In this document: piece after piece, positions 53,316 through 61,822 of the stretch
Layout of the letters: each line of letters begins with the position of its first letter
How positions within the stretch are numbered: position 1 is the stretch's first letter
Origin: Tumebacillus sp. BK434
GTDB taxonomy: Bacteria; Bacillota; Bacilli; Tumebacillales; Tumebacillaceae
Reading direction: 5' to 3'
Assembly (NCBI RefSeq): GCF_004340785.1
Contig: NZ_SLXS01000006.1
Location: 62,001-126,000 of the forward strand
DNA: 64,000 nucleotides
Notes under the pieces: model-generated
What the model saw: only the letters and a program-made list of their open reading frames with translations
Told to the model about the DNA's origin: nothing
Databases searched by the model: none
Program-made: the position numbers and the translations under genes

Positions 53316-54237
53316 TCGAATCACCTCCCGTGATCTCGAGGAACAGTTCTTCCAACTGCCCCTGCACCTGCACGCCGTACAGCTTGATGCCGGCATTGAT
53401 CAACTGCTGATTGACGAGCGCCGTCTGGTCGGTGGTCAGCACGGCGACGATCTTGTTTTCGCCGAGCCGCTCGACCTGTGCGGCGCCAACTTCCGCTGCG
53501 ATCAGCTCACAGGCCTGCTCGCGGTCATCGACCGTCCACTCGACGCGGTTGGTGCCGGTGTGGACGATCTCTTCGACGGTCGCCACCTTTAAGATCTCGC
53601 CGTGCGAGAGGATGGCGACGCGGTCGCACATCATCTGGACTTCGGCCAGCATGTGCGAGGAGACGAAGACGGCGAGGCCTTCCTCCCGCGCCAGGCGGCG
53701 GATGAACTCGCGCAGCTCGCGAATCCCCGCCGGGTCGAGCCCGTTGGTCGGCTCGTCCAGGATCAGCAGCTTCGGGTTGGCGAGCAGCGCCTGCGCGATG
53801 CCGAGGCGCTGGCGCATGCCGAGCGAATACGTTTTCACTTTGTCATGAATCCGCCCGTCCATGCGCACCAGCTTGACCACTTCTTCGATGCGCTCATCGG
53901 GCAGATCGAGCATGCGGGCAAAATGTTCAAGGTTCTGCCAGCCGGTCATGTACTTATACAATTCGGGATTCTCGACGATGCAGCCGACACAGCGCATCGC
54001 TTCGATGAAGTTTTTCTGCACATCATGGCCGCCGATCAGGACTTCGCCTGCCGTCGGCTTGATCAGGCCGACGATCATGCGGATCGTGGTCGTCTTGCCC
54101 GCACCGTTCGGGCCGAGGAAGCCAAACACTTCGCCTTCGAACACATCAAACGTGATGTTTTTGACGATGTTGCGGCCGCGGATCGTCTTTTGCAGCTTGC
54201 GGACAGACAGCGCGACAGGAATGTTTCTATCGTTCAA
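53308..54237 (-). CDS. ABC transporter ATP-binding protein
   Basis: 309 residues. Walker A GPNGAGKTTT, signature YSLGMRQRLGIAQALL, Walker B LLILDEPTNGLDP, H-loop SSHML; the C-terminal 90 residues are the accessory domain found in exporters of the BcrA/NatA type. TTG at 54237, six bases after GGGAGGAG. Encoded with the ABC-2 permease. Such pairs give bacitracin- or lantibiotic-like self-resistance in Bacilli; specificity unknown. Confidence 0.92.
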   Translation of the reverse strand: MNDRNIPVALSVRKLQKTIRGRNIVKNITFDVFEGEVFGFLGPNGAGKTTTIRMIVGLIKPTAGEVLIGGHDVQKNFIEAMRCVGCIVENPELYKYMTGWQNLEHFARMLDLPDERIEEVVKLVRMDGRIHDKVKTYSLGMRQRLGIAQALLANPKLLILDEPTNGLDPAGIRELREFIRRLAREEGLAVFVSSHMLAEVQMMCDRVAILSHGEILKVATVEEIVHTGTNRVEWTVDDREQACELIAAEVGAAQVERLGENKIVAVLTTDQTALVNQQLINAGIKLYGVQVQGQLEELFLEITGGDSIA

Positions 54238-54339
54238 GCGTTGCTCCTCCCAGCTTGTGAAGATGTGAATCGTTGTGAAAAGATGCACGATCTCTCGTCT
54301 CTATGATACACTAAAGCAAGGGAGGTGCCGTACACGAAA

Positions 54340-55182
54340 ATGAAGAAAAAACGTTCTTTTTTATGGGGCAGCGTCGTCACGTTGGCACTGGCCAGTGCAG
54401 CGGTCCTCAGCGCCGGATTCATCCTTGCGCTCTCCGAGCCCGGCGAGGCAGCATCCACGCTGCAGTCCCATCCGGCTTCCACGGCGCAGCAAGAGGCCCA
54501 GCCTGCCGTCGCCGTCGACAAGAAGGCGGATGATCCACTGCTGATCGTCGCGATCGGCGATTCCTTGACCAAAGGCATCGGCGACACGTCGGGCAAAGGA
54601 TATGTCGGGAATTTGAAATCACGCCTTGAGGCGGCCGGACAGAAGGTCAACGTCCAGAACCTCGGTATCAGCGGACTCGAATCGACCGAGCTGGTGAAGT
54701 CGGTGCAGAATCCGGGCGTGCAGCAATATTTTCAAGATGCAGAACTGATCATGGTCTCCATCGGAGGCAATGACATTACACACTCCATCGGCGGAGTGGA
54801 TAAACTGATCGGCGCTAAAGGCGTCGATGAGAACACCATTTTGGAAACGCAGGCGGCATACACGAAAAACGTGCAGGAAGTGCTGGCTTCGATCCGCAAA
54901 AGCAACGCAAAGACGCCGGTCATCGTCTTGGGCTTGTACAACCCGTTCGAAGGGCTGTTCGAAGATCAAGGCAAGTCGGACCAGCTGCTGCTCGACTGGA
55001 ACGAGAACCTGCGCAAAGTCGCGCAAGCTTATCCGCATGTCAAAGTGGTGCCGATGTTCGACCTGTTCCAATGGAACAACAGCACGTTGCTGTCCTACGA
55101 CCATTTCCACCCGAACAACGAAGGATATGCGAAGATGGCGGAGCGGATTTACAGCGGCTTGCCAAAAGAGTTTTTGAAATAG
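54340..55182 (+). CDS. Secreted SGNH/GDSL hydrolase (YpmR-like)
   Basis: 280 residues. N-terminal hydrophobic signal/anchor (about 8-31), a linker rich in Ala/Gln, then an SGNH domain: block I VAIGDSLTKG with nucleophile Ser75, block II NLGISG, block III SIGGNDI, block V YDHFHPNNEGY with Asp and His. Acts outside the membrane as esterase or lipase, possibly on cell-wall or lipid esters. ATG at 54340 is used since the GTG at 54325 lies inside the Shine-Dalgarno. Confidence 0.9.
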   Translation: MKKKRSFLWGSVVTLALASAAVLSAGFILALSEPGEAASTLQSHPASTAQQEAQPAVAVDKKADDPLLIVAIGDSLTKGIGDTSGKGYVGNLKSRLEAAGQKVNVQNLGISGLESTELVKSVQNPGVQQYFQDAELIMVSIGGNDITHSIGGVDKLIGAKGVDENTILETQAAYTKNVQEVLASIRKSNAKTPVIVLGLYNPFEGLFEDQGKSDQLLLDWNENLRKVAQAYPHVKVVPMFDLFQWNNSTLLSYDHFHPNNEGYAKMAERIYSGLPKEFLK

Positions 55183-55190
55183 CGATGCGA

Positions 55191-55222
55191 AAGACCTTCC
55201 CCGGAGCGGGAAGGTCTTTTTT
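55191..55222 (+). terminator. Terminator of the SGNH hydrolase gene
   Basis: AAGACCTTCCC (55191-55201) pairs with GGGAAGGTCTT (55208-55218), then TTTT. Confidence 0.88.
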
Positions 55223-55324
55223 AGTTCTCGTAGGTGTCCAGATACCGCGAGGACTTGCCCTTGGCAGGGGGCGCTTGTAGCATCCAATATGATCTGCAGT
55301 CTACTAGCCGCACGTCGCCAGCGC

Positions 55325-55362
55325 AAAAAAAGACCGCCGGGTTGCTTGCCCCCGGGCGGTCT
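55325..55362 (-). terminator. serS terminator
   Basis: AGACCGCC (55331-55338) with GGCGGTCT (55355-55362), extended by CGGG/CCCGG; on the - strand followed by TTTTTT, ten bases after the serS stop. Confidence 0.85.
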
Positions 55363-55371
55363 GCTTGCCAA

Positions 55372-56649
55372 TTATTTCGGGCGGATTTCTTCCACGCCGT
55401 TCATGTACTTGCGCAACGCTTTCGGGATGTAGATCGAGCCGTCTTGGCGCTGGTGGTTTTCCAGGAGCGGGATCAGGATGCGCGGAGTCGCCACCGCTGT
55501 GTTGTTCAAGGTGTGGCAGAACTGCAGCTGCCCGTTTTCATCGCGGAAGCGGATGTTCGAGCGGCGCGCCTGGAACTCGTGCAGGTTGGACGCCGACTGC
55601 GTTTCGCCGTAGCTCTCCCGGCTCGGCATCCACGTCTCGATGTCGTACTTTTTGTACACGCCTTGCCCGATGTCGCCGGTGCAGACGCTGACCACGCGGT
55701 ACGGCAGTTCCAGCAGTTGCAGCAGGTCTTCCGCATTTTTCGTGATCGTCTGCAGGATCGCTTCCGACACTTCCGGGTCGTTTTTGCAGAGCACCACCTG
55801 CTCGACTTTGGCGAACTGGTGCACGCGGTACAGCCCGCGCACATCGCGGCCCGCCGAACCGGCTTCGCTGCGGAAGCAGTTCGAGACGCCGGCAAAGCGG
55901 ATCGGCTCCTCGACATCGACCGTCTCGCCGCTGTAGTAGGAGACGAGCGGCACTTCCGACGTGCCGACGAGGTACTTGTTGTCTTCCAGCGCATAAGTCT
56001 GGTCCAGACCCAGCGGGAAGAAGCCGGTGTTGGTGAACATCTCTTCGCGCAACATCACCGGCACGTCAACCACCGTAAAGCCGCGGTCGGTCAGCAGGTC
56101 GATCGCCAGCGACTGCACCGCACGGTGCAGGTAGGCGCCGATGCCTTTCAAATAATAGTTGCGCGTGCCTGCGACCTTCACCCCGCGCGGGATATCGAAC
56201 AGGTCGTATTTTTCCCCGAGCGCCACATGGTCGAGCGGCTCAAAGTCGAACACCGGCACGTCACCGACCCGGCGCACTTCCACGTTGTCGGCGTCCGATT
56301 CGCCGATCGGCGTGTCCGGCGAGATGATGTTCGGCACACGCAGCATCAGTTCGCGCAAGTTCGCTTCCACGTCGTTCAAGGAGCTCTCCAGCAAGGTGAT
56401 GTCCGCGTTGATCTTGCGCACCTGCTCTTTGGTCTGCTCCATCTCGTCTTTCTTGCCTTGTTTCGCCAGCTGCGGCATCATCTGCGACAGCTGGTTGCGC
56501 TGCATGCGGTACTGCTCCAACTCCTGCAGGATGCGGCGGCGCTCGACGTCAAACGTCAGCAAGCCGTCGATCGACACCTCGATGCCTTTTTGCTTCGCGA
56601 CCTGCTGCACCATTTCCGGATTCTCGCGAATGTAGCGAATGTCCAACAT
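55372..56649 (-). CDS. serS: Seryl-tRNA synthetase
   Basis: 425 residues, class II synthetase charging tRNA-Ser. N-terminal antiparallel coiled coil (about 30-100) reads the long variable arm. Catalytic core: motif 2 NCFRSEAGSAGRDVRGLYRVHQFAKVE (in part), serine-binding GTSEVPL, motif 3 LNNTAVATPRILIPLLEN. ATG with a GTGAGGAG Shine-Dalgarno. Controlled by the T-box leader directly upstream. Confidence 0.97.
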   Translation of the reverse strand: MLDIRYIRENPEMVQQVAKQKGIEVSIDGLLTFDVERRRILQELEQYRMQRNQLSQMMPQLAKQGKKDEMEQTKEQVRKINADITLLESSLNDVEANLRELMLRVPNIISPDTPIGESDADNVEVRRVGDVPVFDFEPLDHVALGEKYDLFDIPRGVKVAGTRNYYLKGIGAYLHRAVQSLAIDLLTDRGFTVVDVPVMLREEMFTNTGFFPLGLDQTYALEDNKYLVGTSEVPLVSYYSGETVDVEEPIRFAGVSNCFRSEAGSAGRDVRGLYRVHQFAKVEQVVLCKNDPEVSEAILQTITKNAEDLLQLLELPYRVVSVCTGDIGQGVYKKYDIETWMPSRESYGETQSASNLHEFQARRSNIRFRDENGQLQFCHTLNNTAVATPRILIPLLENHQRQDGSIYIPKALRKYMNGVEEIRPK

Positions 56650-56684
56650 GTTTCATGCACTCCTCACTGTAAAATTTTTCCGAA

Positions 56685-56881
56685 AAACACAAAGAGCGCC
56701 CACATCCCTTTGGGACGAGGAGCGCTCTTCTCGCGGTGCCACCCAACTTGGCCAAACATCTGCAACAGACAATCTGACCCTCTTTGCACTGCTGTAACGG
56801 GCAGTCCCCGGTCTGCTCTTCGCAGACGCCTCCGAGTTGGATGCTCTTCACCGGCATAATTCCGCTCTGTAGATTTTTTCT
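56685..56881 (-). promoter_or_regulatory. T-box riboswitch of serS
   Basis: The - strand leader contains the conserved T-box sequence AAGTTGGGTGGCACCGCG (56749-56732). It is followed by a terminator, GAGCGCTCCTCGTCCC / GGGATGTGGGCGCTC, with a T-rich tail near 56690. Uncharged tRNA-Ser would pair with TGGC-region bases and favour the antiterminator. TCC in GAGCATCCAACTCGG is a candidate specifier serine codon. About 195 bases, ending 36 bases before the serS ATG. Confidence 0.88.
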
Positions 56882-56911
56882 ATTATAAGATAAGATGTTA
56901 CGAAATGACAA
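56882..56911 (-). promoter_or_regulatory. serS promoter
   Basis: On the - strand TTGTCA (56911-56906), 18-base spacer, TATAAT (56887-56882), immediately before the T-box leader. Confidence 0.8.
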
Positions 56912-56936
56912 TGGGTATTCTTTTTGCCAGCAATTC

Positions 56937-56965
56937 TTTCACCATTTCGGGAAAACATGTACAAT
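56937..56965 (+). promoter_or_regulatory. Promoter candidate of the U32 gene
   Basis: TTTCAC (56937-56942), 17-base spacer, TACAAT (56960-56965), 44 bases before the ATG at 57009. Confidence 0.5.
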
Positions 56966-57008
56966 AGACAAGTTAGACTGAAACAGGTGAAACGGAAGGT
57001 GACTATAG

Positions 57009-59516
57009 ATGAATCAAAACTTGAGACGTGAAGACATCGAGCTTCTCGCGCCTGCAGGCAACTGGGAAGCGATGCGTGCAGCTGTGGCCAACGGGGCGAA
57101 CGCCGTCTATTTCGGCGTCGAAAAGTTTAACGCCCGCGCCCGGGCGAACAACTTCTTGATGGAAGAGCTGCCGGAGATCATGGAGTTCTTACATATGTAC
57201 GGTGTGAAGGGCTTTCTGACCTTCAACATCCTCGTCTTTGAAAATGAGCTGGAAGACGCCAAAGAACTGATCGATGCCTGCATCGACGCCGGGGTAGACG
57301 CGGTGATCGTGCAAGACCTCGGCCTGGTCAAGATGATCCGCGAGATCTCGCCCGACTTCCCGATCCACGGATCGACGCAGATGACGATCACCTCTTCGGA
57401 AGCGGTGGAGTTCACCAAGCCCTACGACATGGAGCGCGTCGTCCTCGGCCGCGAGAACTCGCTCAAGCACATCCAAAAGATCGCGTCCGAAACGGGCAGC
57501 GAACTGGAAGTGTTCGTGCACGGCGCTTTGTGCGTCTCCTACTCCGGCCAGTGCCTGACCTCGGAGATGTGGGGCGGCCGCTCCGCCAACCGCGGCGAAT
57601 GCGCACAGGCCTGCCGCCTGCCGTATGACATGATCGTCGACAACGAGCACAAAGACATGGGCAACATCGCCTACGTCCTGTCGCCGAAAGACCTGTCCGC
57701 GCTGGAACTGGTGCCGGAGCTGATCGAAGCGGGCGTGACTTCCTTCAAGATCGAAGGCCGTTTGAAAGCTGCCGAATACGTGGCGAACGTCACCGCGAAG
57801 TACCGCAAGGCGATCGATGCTTATTTTGCCGGGGCGGACTACGACCCGCAGATCATCGACATCGCGGAGCTGGAGCAAAGCTTCTCGCGCGGCTTCACGC
57901 ACGGCTTCCTCTCCGGCACCAACCACCAGCAGCTCGTCGACGGCACGTTCCCGAAAAAGCGCGGCGTGTTCCTCGGCAACGTGAAAAAAATCTTCCGCGA
58001 CGCGATCCTCGTCGATCTGCAAGCGCCGCTGAAGCGCGGCGACGGCATCGTGTTTGACGCGGGCGACCCGACCCAGGACGAAGAGGGCGGACGCGTCTAT
58101 GACCTGCGGATCAAAGGGCAGAAGATCGAAGGCAAAGTCGAAGCGGGCATGTACGAGATCGTCATGGGCCGCCATGACGTCGACCTGAGCCGGATCAACG
58201 TCGGCGACAAAGTGTGGCGCACCTCCGACCCTGAGCTGGACCGCCGCCTGCGCAAGACGTTTGAAACGGAAAAGCCGTACCACACCTTCCCGGTCAACGT
58301 CTCCGTGTACGGCAGCATCGGGCAGCCGCTGATGACGATCTGGACGGACGTCAACACCGGCCATGAAGTCACGATCTCCTCGGACAAACCGGCCGAAGCG
58401 GCGATGAAGCGCCCGCTGAACGATGAAGTGCTGCGCGATCAGCTCGGTCGTCTCGGCGGCACCGTCTACCACCTCGGCGACCTGTCGCTCGACCTCACAG
58501 GCGATCTGATCGTGCCGATGTCGGAGCTGAACCGCATGCGCCGTGACGCGGCCGAACAGCTGCTGGCGCTGCGCGTAGCACCGCGCCAGTATCAAAAGCG
58601 TGACATCGACGTCTACGCCGACACGGCGGCTGCCGATCCGGCCAACGGCGCCGAAGCCAGCCTGATCGCGCTGTGCCGCTCCTTGGAGCAGATCGAAGCG
58701 GCAGGCAAGACCGATGTCGATTATATCTACGCCGACTTTGAATTTGTCCGCGACTATCCGAAAGCGGTCGAGTCGGCGCGCCAAGCGGGCAAGAAGATCG
58801 CCCTCGCCACCCCGCGCATCCTGATGCCGGGCGAGCGCGGCATCCTGCTCAACATCATTAAGGCCCAGCCGGACGGGATCTTGATCCGCAACACCGGCGC
58901 TGCCTATTTCTTCGAGCAGGAGCGCCCGGAAGGCATCGAGCTGATCGGCGACTTTTCGCTGAACATCGCCAACCACAAAGCGGTCAACCTGTTTCTCGAT
59001 CGCGGCATGAAGCGCGTCACCGCCTCCTACGACCTGAACACCGAGCAGATGGTCGACCTGCTCTCTCAGTCGGACGCCAGCAAGATCGAAGTGGTCATTC
59101 ACCAGCACATGCCGATGTTCCACACCGAGCACTGCGTGTATGCGACCTTCCTGTCGGAAGGCACCGACTACACCAACTGCGGACAAGTCTGCGAGAAGCA
59201 CCGCGTTTCGCTGCGCGACCGCGTCGATTTTGAACATCCGGTTCGCGTCGACACCGGCTGCCGCAACACCGTTTACAACGCGGTCGACCAGTCCGGGGCC
59301 GAATTCCTCCAAGAGTTCCTCGAATACGGCGTGAACACCTACCGCGTCGAGTTCCTCGAAGAGGACGGCGGACGCGTGCAGGAAGTGCTGAAACTGTACC
59401 GCCAAGCCCTGCAAGGCGAAGTGACCGGCACCCACGTCTGGCGCACGCTGAACGCCACCAACCAGCTCGGCGTCACGCGCGGCCAGCTGACGAAGACGGG
59501 CATCACGCGCGGCTAA
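57009..59516 (+). CDS. U32 family protein, RlhA-type (double U32 with DUF3656)
   Basis: 835 residues. N-terminal U32 domain: ELLAPAGNWEAMRAAVANGANAVYFG, the family signature EVFVHGALCVSYSGQCLTSE and a cluster of Cys (SANRGECAQACRLPYD). Middle DUF3656-like region (about 370-500), and a second U32-like unit (about 540-800) with HTEHCVYATFL and GTDYTNCGQVCEKH. RlhA-type members hydroxylate a cytidine of 23S rRNA using an iron-sulfur or Cys-bound cofactor and prephenate. The old name 'peptidase U32' is probably misleading. ATG with GGAAGGTGA. Confidence 0.9.
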   Translation: MNQNLRREDIELLAPAGNWEAMRAAVANGANAVYFGVEKFNARARANNFLMEELPEIMEFLHMYGVKGFLTFNILVFENELEDAKELIDACIDAGVDAVIVQDLGLVKMIREISPDFPIHGSTQMTITSSEAVEFTKPYDMERVVLGRENSLKHIQKIASETGSELEVFVHGALCVSYSGQCLTSEMWGGRSANRGECAQACRLPYDMIVDNEHKDMGNIAYVLSPKDLSALELVPELIEAGVTSFKIEGRLKAAEYVANVTAKYRKAIDAYFAGADYDPQIIDIAELEQSFSRGFTHGFLSGTNHQQLVDGTFPKKRGVFLGNVKKIFRDAILVDLQAPLKRGDGIVFDAGDPTQDEEGGRVYDLRIKGQKIEGKVEAGMYEIVMGRHDVDLSRINVGDKVWRTSDPELDRRLRKTFETEKPYHTFPVNVSVYGSIGQPLMTIWTDVNTGHEVTISSDKPAEAAMKRPLNDEVLRDQLGRLGGTVYHLGDLSLDLTGDLIVPMSELNRMRRDAAEQLLALRVAPRQYQKRDIDVYADTAAADPANGAEASLIALCRSLEQIEAAGKTDVDYIYADFEFVRDYPKAVESARQAGKKIALATPRILMPGERGILLNIIKAQPDGILIRNTGAAYFFEQERPEGIELIGDFSLNIANHKAVNLFLDRGMKRVTASYDLNTEQMVDLLSQSDASKIEVVIHQHMPMFHTEHCVYATFLSEGTDYTNCGQVCEKHRVSLRDRVDFEHPVRVDTGCRNTVYNAVDQSGAEFLQEFLEYGVNTYRVEFLEEDGGRVQEVLKLYRQALQGEVTGTHVWRTLNATNQLGVTRGQLTKTGITRG

Positions 59517-59530
59517 AGGGAAGAGCTGCA

Positions 59531-59560
59531 GAAGCTGATCTTAGGATCAGCTTCTTTTGC
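59531..59560 (+). terminator. Terminator of the U32 gene
   Basis: GAAGCTGATC (59531-59540) pairs with GATCAGCTTC (59545-59554), then TTTT. Confidence 0.85.
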
Positions 59561-59590
59561 ATTTAGAAATTGGCTCCTGACGATGTACGA

Positions 59591-59618
59591 TTGACTGGAC
59601 GCTTTATCATGTTAAAAT
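59591..59618 (+). promoter_or_regulatory. Promoter of the 168-residue orphan gene
   Basis: TTGACT (59591-59596), 16-base spacer, TAAAAT (59613-59618), 52 bases before the start. Confidence 0.6.
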
Positions 59619-59669
59619 ACGGGTATTGGCTCTATTACTTTCTTTCTTTTTATAAAGGGGGGTAGGCCG

Positions 59670-60176
59670 ATGCTCATCCACGGGAATGCGGAAGCGAACG
59701 GATTGATCGTCCAGACGATCGTCGACGGCTGCGGCGTGTTTATGAACCGGGCCAGAACGATTTTGGGCGAGAAAGGGATTGTCGAGATTGATGAACACGG
59801 TTGGTACCCGCTGCAAGCGGTTTTGGAAACGTTAGACGAACTGAAGCGGACGGTCGGCAAAGAGATCATCTGTGAGATCGGCAAGCATGTCGCCATGCGG
59901 GCGAAGGAGATCGAAGGCGTCCACACTTTTGAGCAGGCGATGCACGCCTTAAACGACATTTGCCACTTCCACCACCGGGGAGTCGGCAGCAGCGAATTGG
60001 CCTATCAATGCCTCCAGTCCGAACCGAATCAATTGCACATCATCTGCCACAATCCGTATCCCCACAGCTTCAACTTGGGAATCATTCGCGGCATGGCCCG
60101 AAAATTCTCGATCCTGGTGCGCATCGAAGCGCTGCCGTCCGTACATCGTGGCGGCGAGTTTCTCGTGACCCTGTAG
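59670..60176 (+). CDS. 168-residue protein, possible V4R-like sensory domain
   Basis: No family recognised with confidence. Two parts: an N-terminal helical half (NGLIVQTIVDGCGVFMNRARTILG... EICEIGKHVAM) and a C-terminal half with NPYPHSFNLGIIRGMARKF followed by a GGEFLVTL strand. The latter phrase recalls 4-vinyl-reductase-like (V4R) ligand-binding domains, which often sense small molecules. Several His/Cys (C21, H72, C98, H100, H101, C114, H125) could hold metal or haem. ATG with GGGGGG-type Shine-Dalgarno, own promoter and own terminator. Confidence 0.75.
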   Translation: MLIHGNAEANGLIVQTIVDGCGVFMNRARTILGEKGIVEIDEHGWYPLQAVLETLDELKRTVGKEIICEIGKHVAMRAKEIEGVHTFEQAMHALNDICHFHHRGVGSSELAYQCLQSEPNQLHIICHNPYPHSFNLGIIRGMARKFSILVRIEALPSVHRGGEFLVTL

Positions 60177-60213
60177 CTCAAGTCCCAAGTGAATATAAAA
60201 TGGCATCATCATA

Positions 60214-60247
60214 AAAAGACCACGTTCCCGGGGAACGTGGTCTTTTC
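60214..60247. terminator. Bidirectional terminator
   Basis: AAAAGACCACGTTCCC and its complement (60214-60246) form a near-perfect hairpin with T/A-rich exits on both strands; shared by the orphan gene (+) and the rRNA methyltransferase (-). Confidence 0.88.
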
Positions 60248-60258
60248 CTGTCTTGCGC

Positions 60259-61641
60259 TTACGGCCAGCGCAGGCCTTTCGGGTAGTGATTCTTCACCAC
60301 GCCGCCGGACTGTTTACCCCAGCCGAGCGGAAACCCGTCCACGGTGAGCACAACCCAGCCTCTGGCGCTGTCCGCCGCGACCGTCTCGCCGCGCAGATAC
60401 TGCAGCGTCTGCGGGCTGTCGGCCGTCAGCGGCACCGTGTGGCGTATTGCTTGTGCAGGGAGGCCCAGCGCGAGGGCATGGCTCGGCTCGAAGCGATTCT
60501 TCTTCAGCGTTCCCAAGTGCCAGCCCGGACGCACCACTTTCAGCCCCTTGAGGTCGGGCAGCCCGCTTGGCACGAGATAGAGGTTGTCCCCGAAGAGCAG
60601 AAATTCGCCTTCCGGGGTGCTGTGCAACGCTTCTTCGGCAAACTGCCGGTAGCTTTTCAGCGCCTCCGCCGGAAGCTTGACCGGCTTGACCTCTTTGCGG
60701 CGCGGGGCCGGCTCGCCATCCGTCTTGCGCAGATGCGCCACATAATGCCCTTCCCCGCGCAGGCGATGCGGCCACAGGCGGGCCGTCTTGGCCAGATCGG
60801 CCCGGCCTGCGTCGGCCCACTCCGGGCGGCCCGGCGCAAAGTGGTCGAACGTGTGAATGGCCAGCACTTCAAACTCCGCATACTTCTGCAAAAACGCTTC
60901 GATCAGCCCTTCGTTTTCCGCGGGCGCAAACGTGCAGGTCGAGTACACCAGCGTCCCGCCCGCGCGAAGCATTTGGGCGGCCGCATCCAAGATGTCGAGC
61001 TGGCGCAGTGCACAGGCGGTGACATGCCCCGGACTCCATTCTCCGCAGGCATCGGGGTCTTTGCGGAACATGCCTTCGCCCGAGCACGGCGCATCGACCA
61101 ATATCTTGTCAAAAAAAGCGGGGAAGCGCTCGGCGAGCCGGTCGGGCATCTCGCTTGTGACGAGCGCATTTTGCACGCCGCACCGCTCGATGTTTTCGGA
61201 GAGGATCTTCGCCCGCTGCGGATGCGGCTCATTGGACACGAGCAGCCCCGTCCCTTGCAAAAGGGCGGCGAGGTGCGTCGATTTCCCGCCCGGAGCGGCA
61301 CACAGATCGAGCACGCGGTCGCCTGGCTGCGGCTTGAGCACTTCGGCGACCGACATCGCGGACGGCTCTTGAATATAGTAGATGCCGGCCGCATGGTAGG
61401 GATGTTTTCCCGGCCGCTCCGGCGCTTCGAAATAAAACCCGCCCGGCACCCACGGCACCGGCTCCAGATGAAACGGCGCGAGCTGCAACAACTGCTCAGC
61501 GCTTGTTTTTAACGTATTTACGCGCAATCCCTGTACGGAAGGACGATCGAGCGTTTCGCGAAACGCTGCGTATTCATCGCCCAACAGCTCCTGCATGCGC
61601 GTCAAAAAAGCTTCCGGATATATCGTCCGCACTTCTGCCAA
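60259..61641 (-). CDS. RsmF-type rRNA cytosine-C5 methyltransferase
   Basis: 460 residues of the NOL1/NOP2/Sun family. SAM-binding LDLCAAPGGKSTHLAA; catalytic Cys pair in DAPCSGEGMFRKDP and VYSTCTFAPAENE. A C-terminal PUA-like RNA-binding extension from about residue 290 ends GVVKNHYPKGLRWP, as in RsmF/YebU. Methylates C5 of a cytosine in 16S rRNA or tRNA. I choose the TTG at 61641, nine bases after AGGGAG; the ATGs at 61650, 61647 and 61662 lie on or before that site. Confidence 0.88.
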   Translation of the reverse strand: MAEVRTIYPEAFLTRMQELLGDEYAAFRETLDRPSVQGLRVNTLKTSAEQLLQLAPFHLEPVPWVPGGFYFEAPERPGKHPYHAAGIYYIQEPSAMSVAEVLKPQPGDRVLDLCAAPGGKSTHLAALLQGTGLLVSNEPHPQRAKILSENIERCGVQNALVTSEMPDRLAERFPAFFDKILVDAPCSGEGMFRKDPDACGEWSPGHVTACALRQLDILDAAAQMLRAGGTLVYSTCTFAPAENEGLIEAFLQKYAEFEVLAIHTFDHFAPGRPEWADAGRADLAKTARLWPHRLRGEGHYVAHLRKTDGEPAPRRKEVKPVKLPAEALKSYRQFAEEALHSTPEGEFLLFGDNLYLVPSGLPDLKGLKVVRPGWHLGTLKKNRFEPSHALALGLPAQAIRHTVPLTADSPQTLQYLRGETVAADSARGWVVLTVDGFPLGWGKQSGGVVKNHYPKGLRWP

Positions 61642-61749
61642 GGACATCATCTCCCTGCCCATTAGGTTTTCCGGAAGTATATCTTACCATGTGTGGAAAC
61701 GCGCGCATAGCATCCCGCTAAGGAGCTCGCATCACAGGGTCTTTTTTCA

Positions 61750-61778
61750 TTGCAACGGAGGGAAACCTATAATACAAT
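61750..61778 (+). promoter_or_regulatory. Promoter of the pab operon
   Basis: TTGCAA (61750-61755), 17-base spacer, TACAAT (61773-61778), 45 bases before the TTG start of pabB. Confidence 0.7.
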
Positions 61779-61822
61779 TCGCGTAGAATGTCACGGCTCA
61801 CGAGAGCAGGGGGAACAGAAGC

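Noticed and set aside
57189-59435. 748-codon - strand frame across the U32 gene
   Set aside because: Antisense shadow of a clearly conserved protein; His/Arg/Val-rich low-complexity composition and no ribosome binding site.
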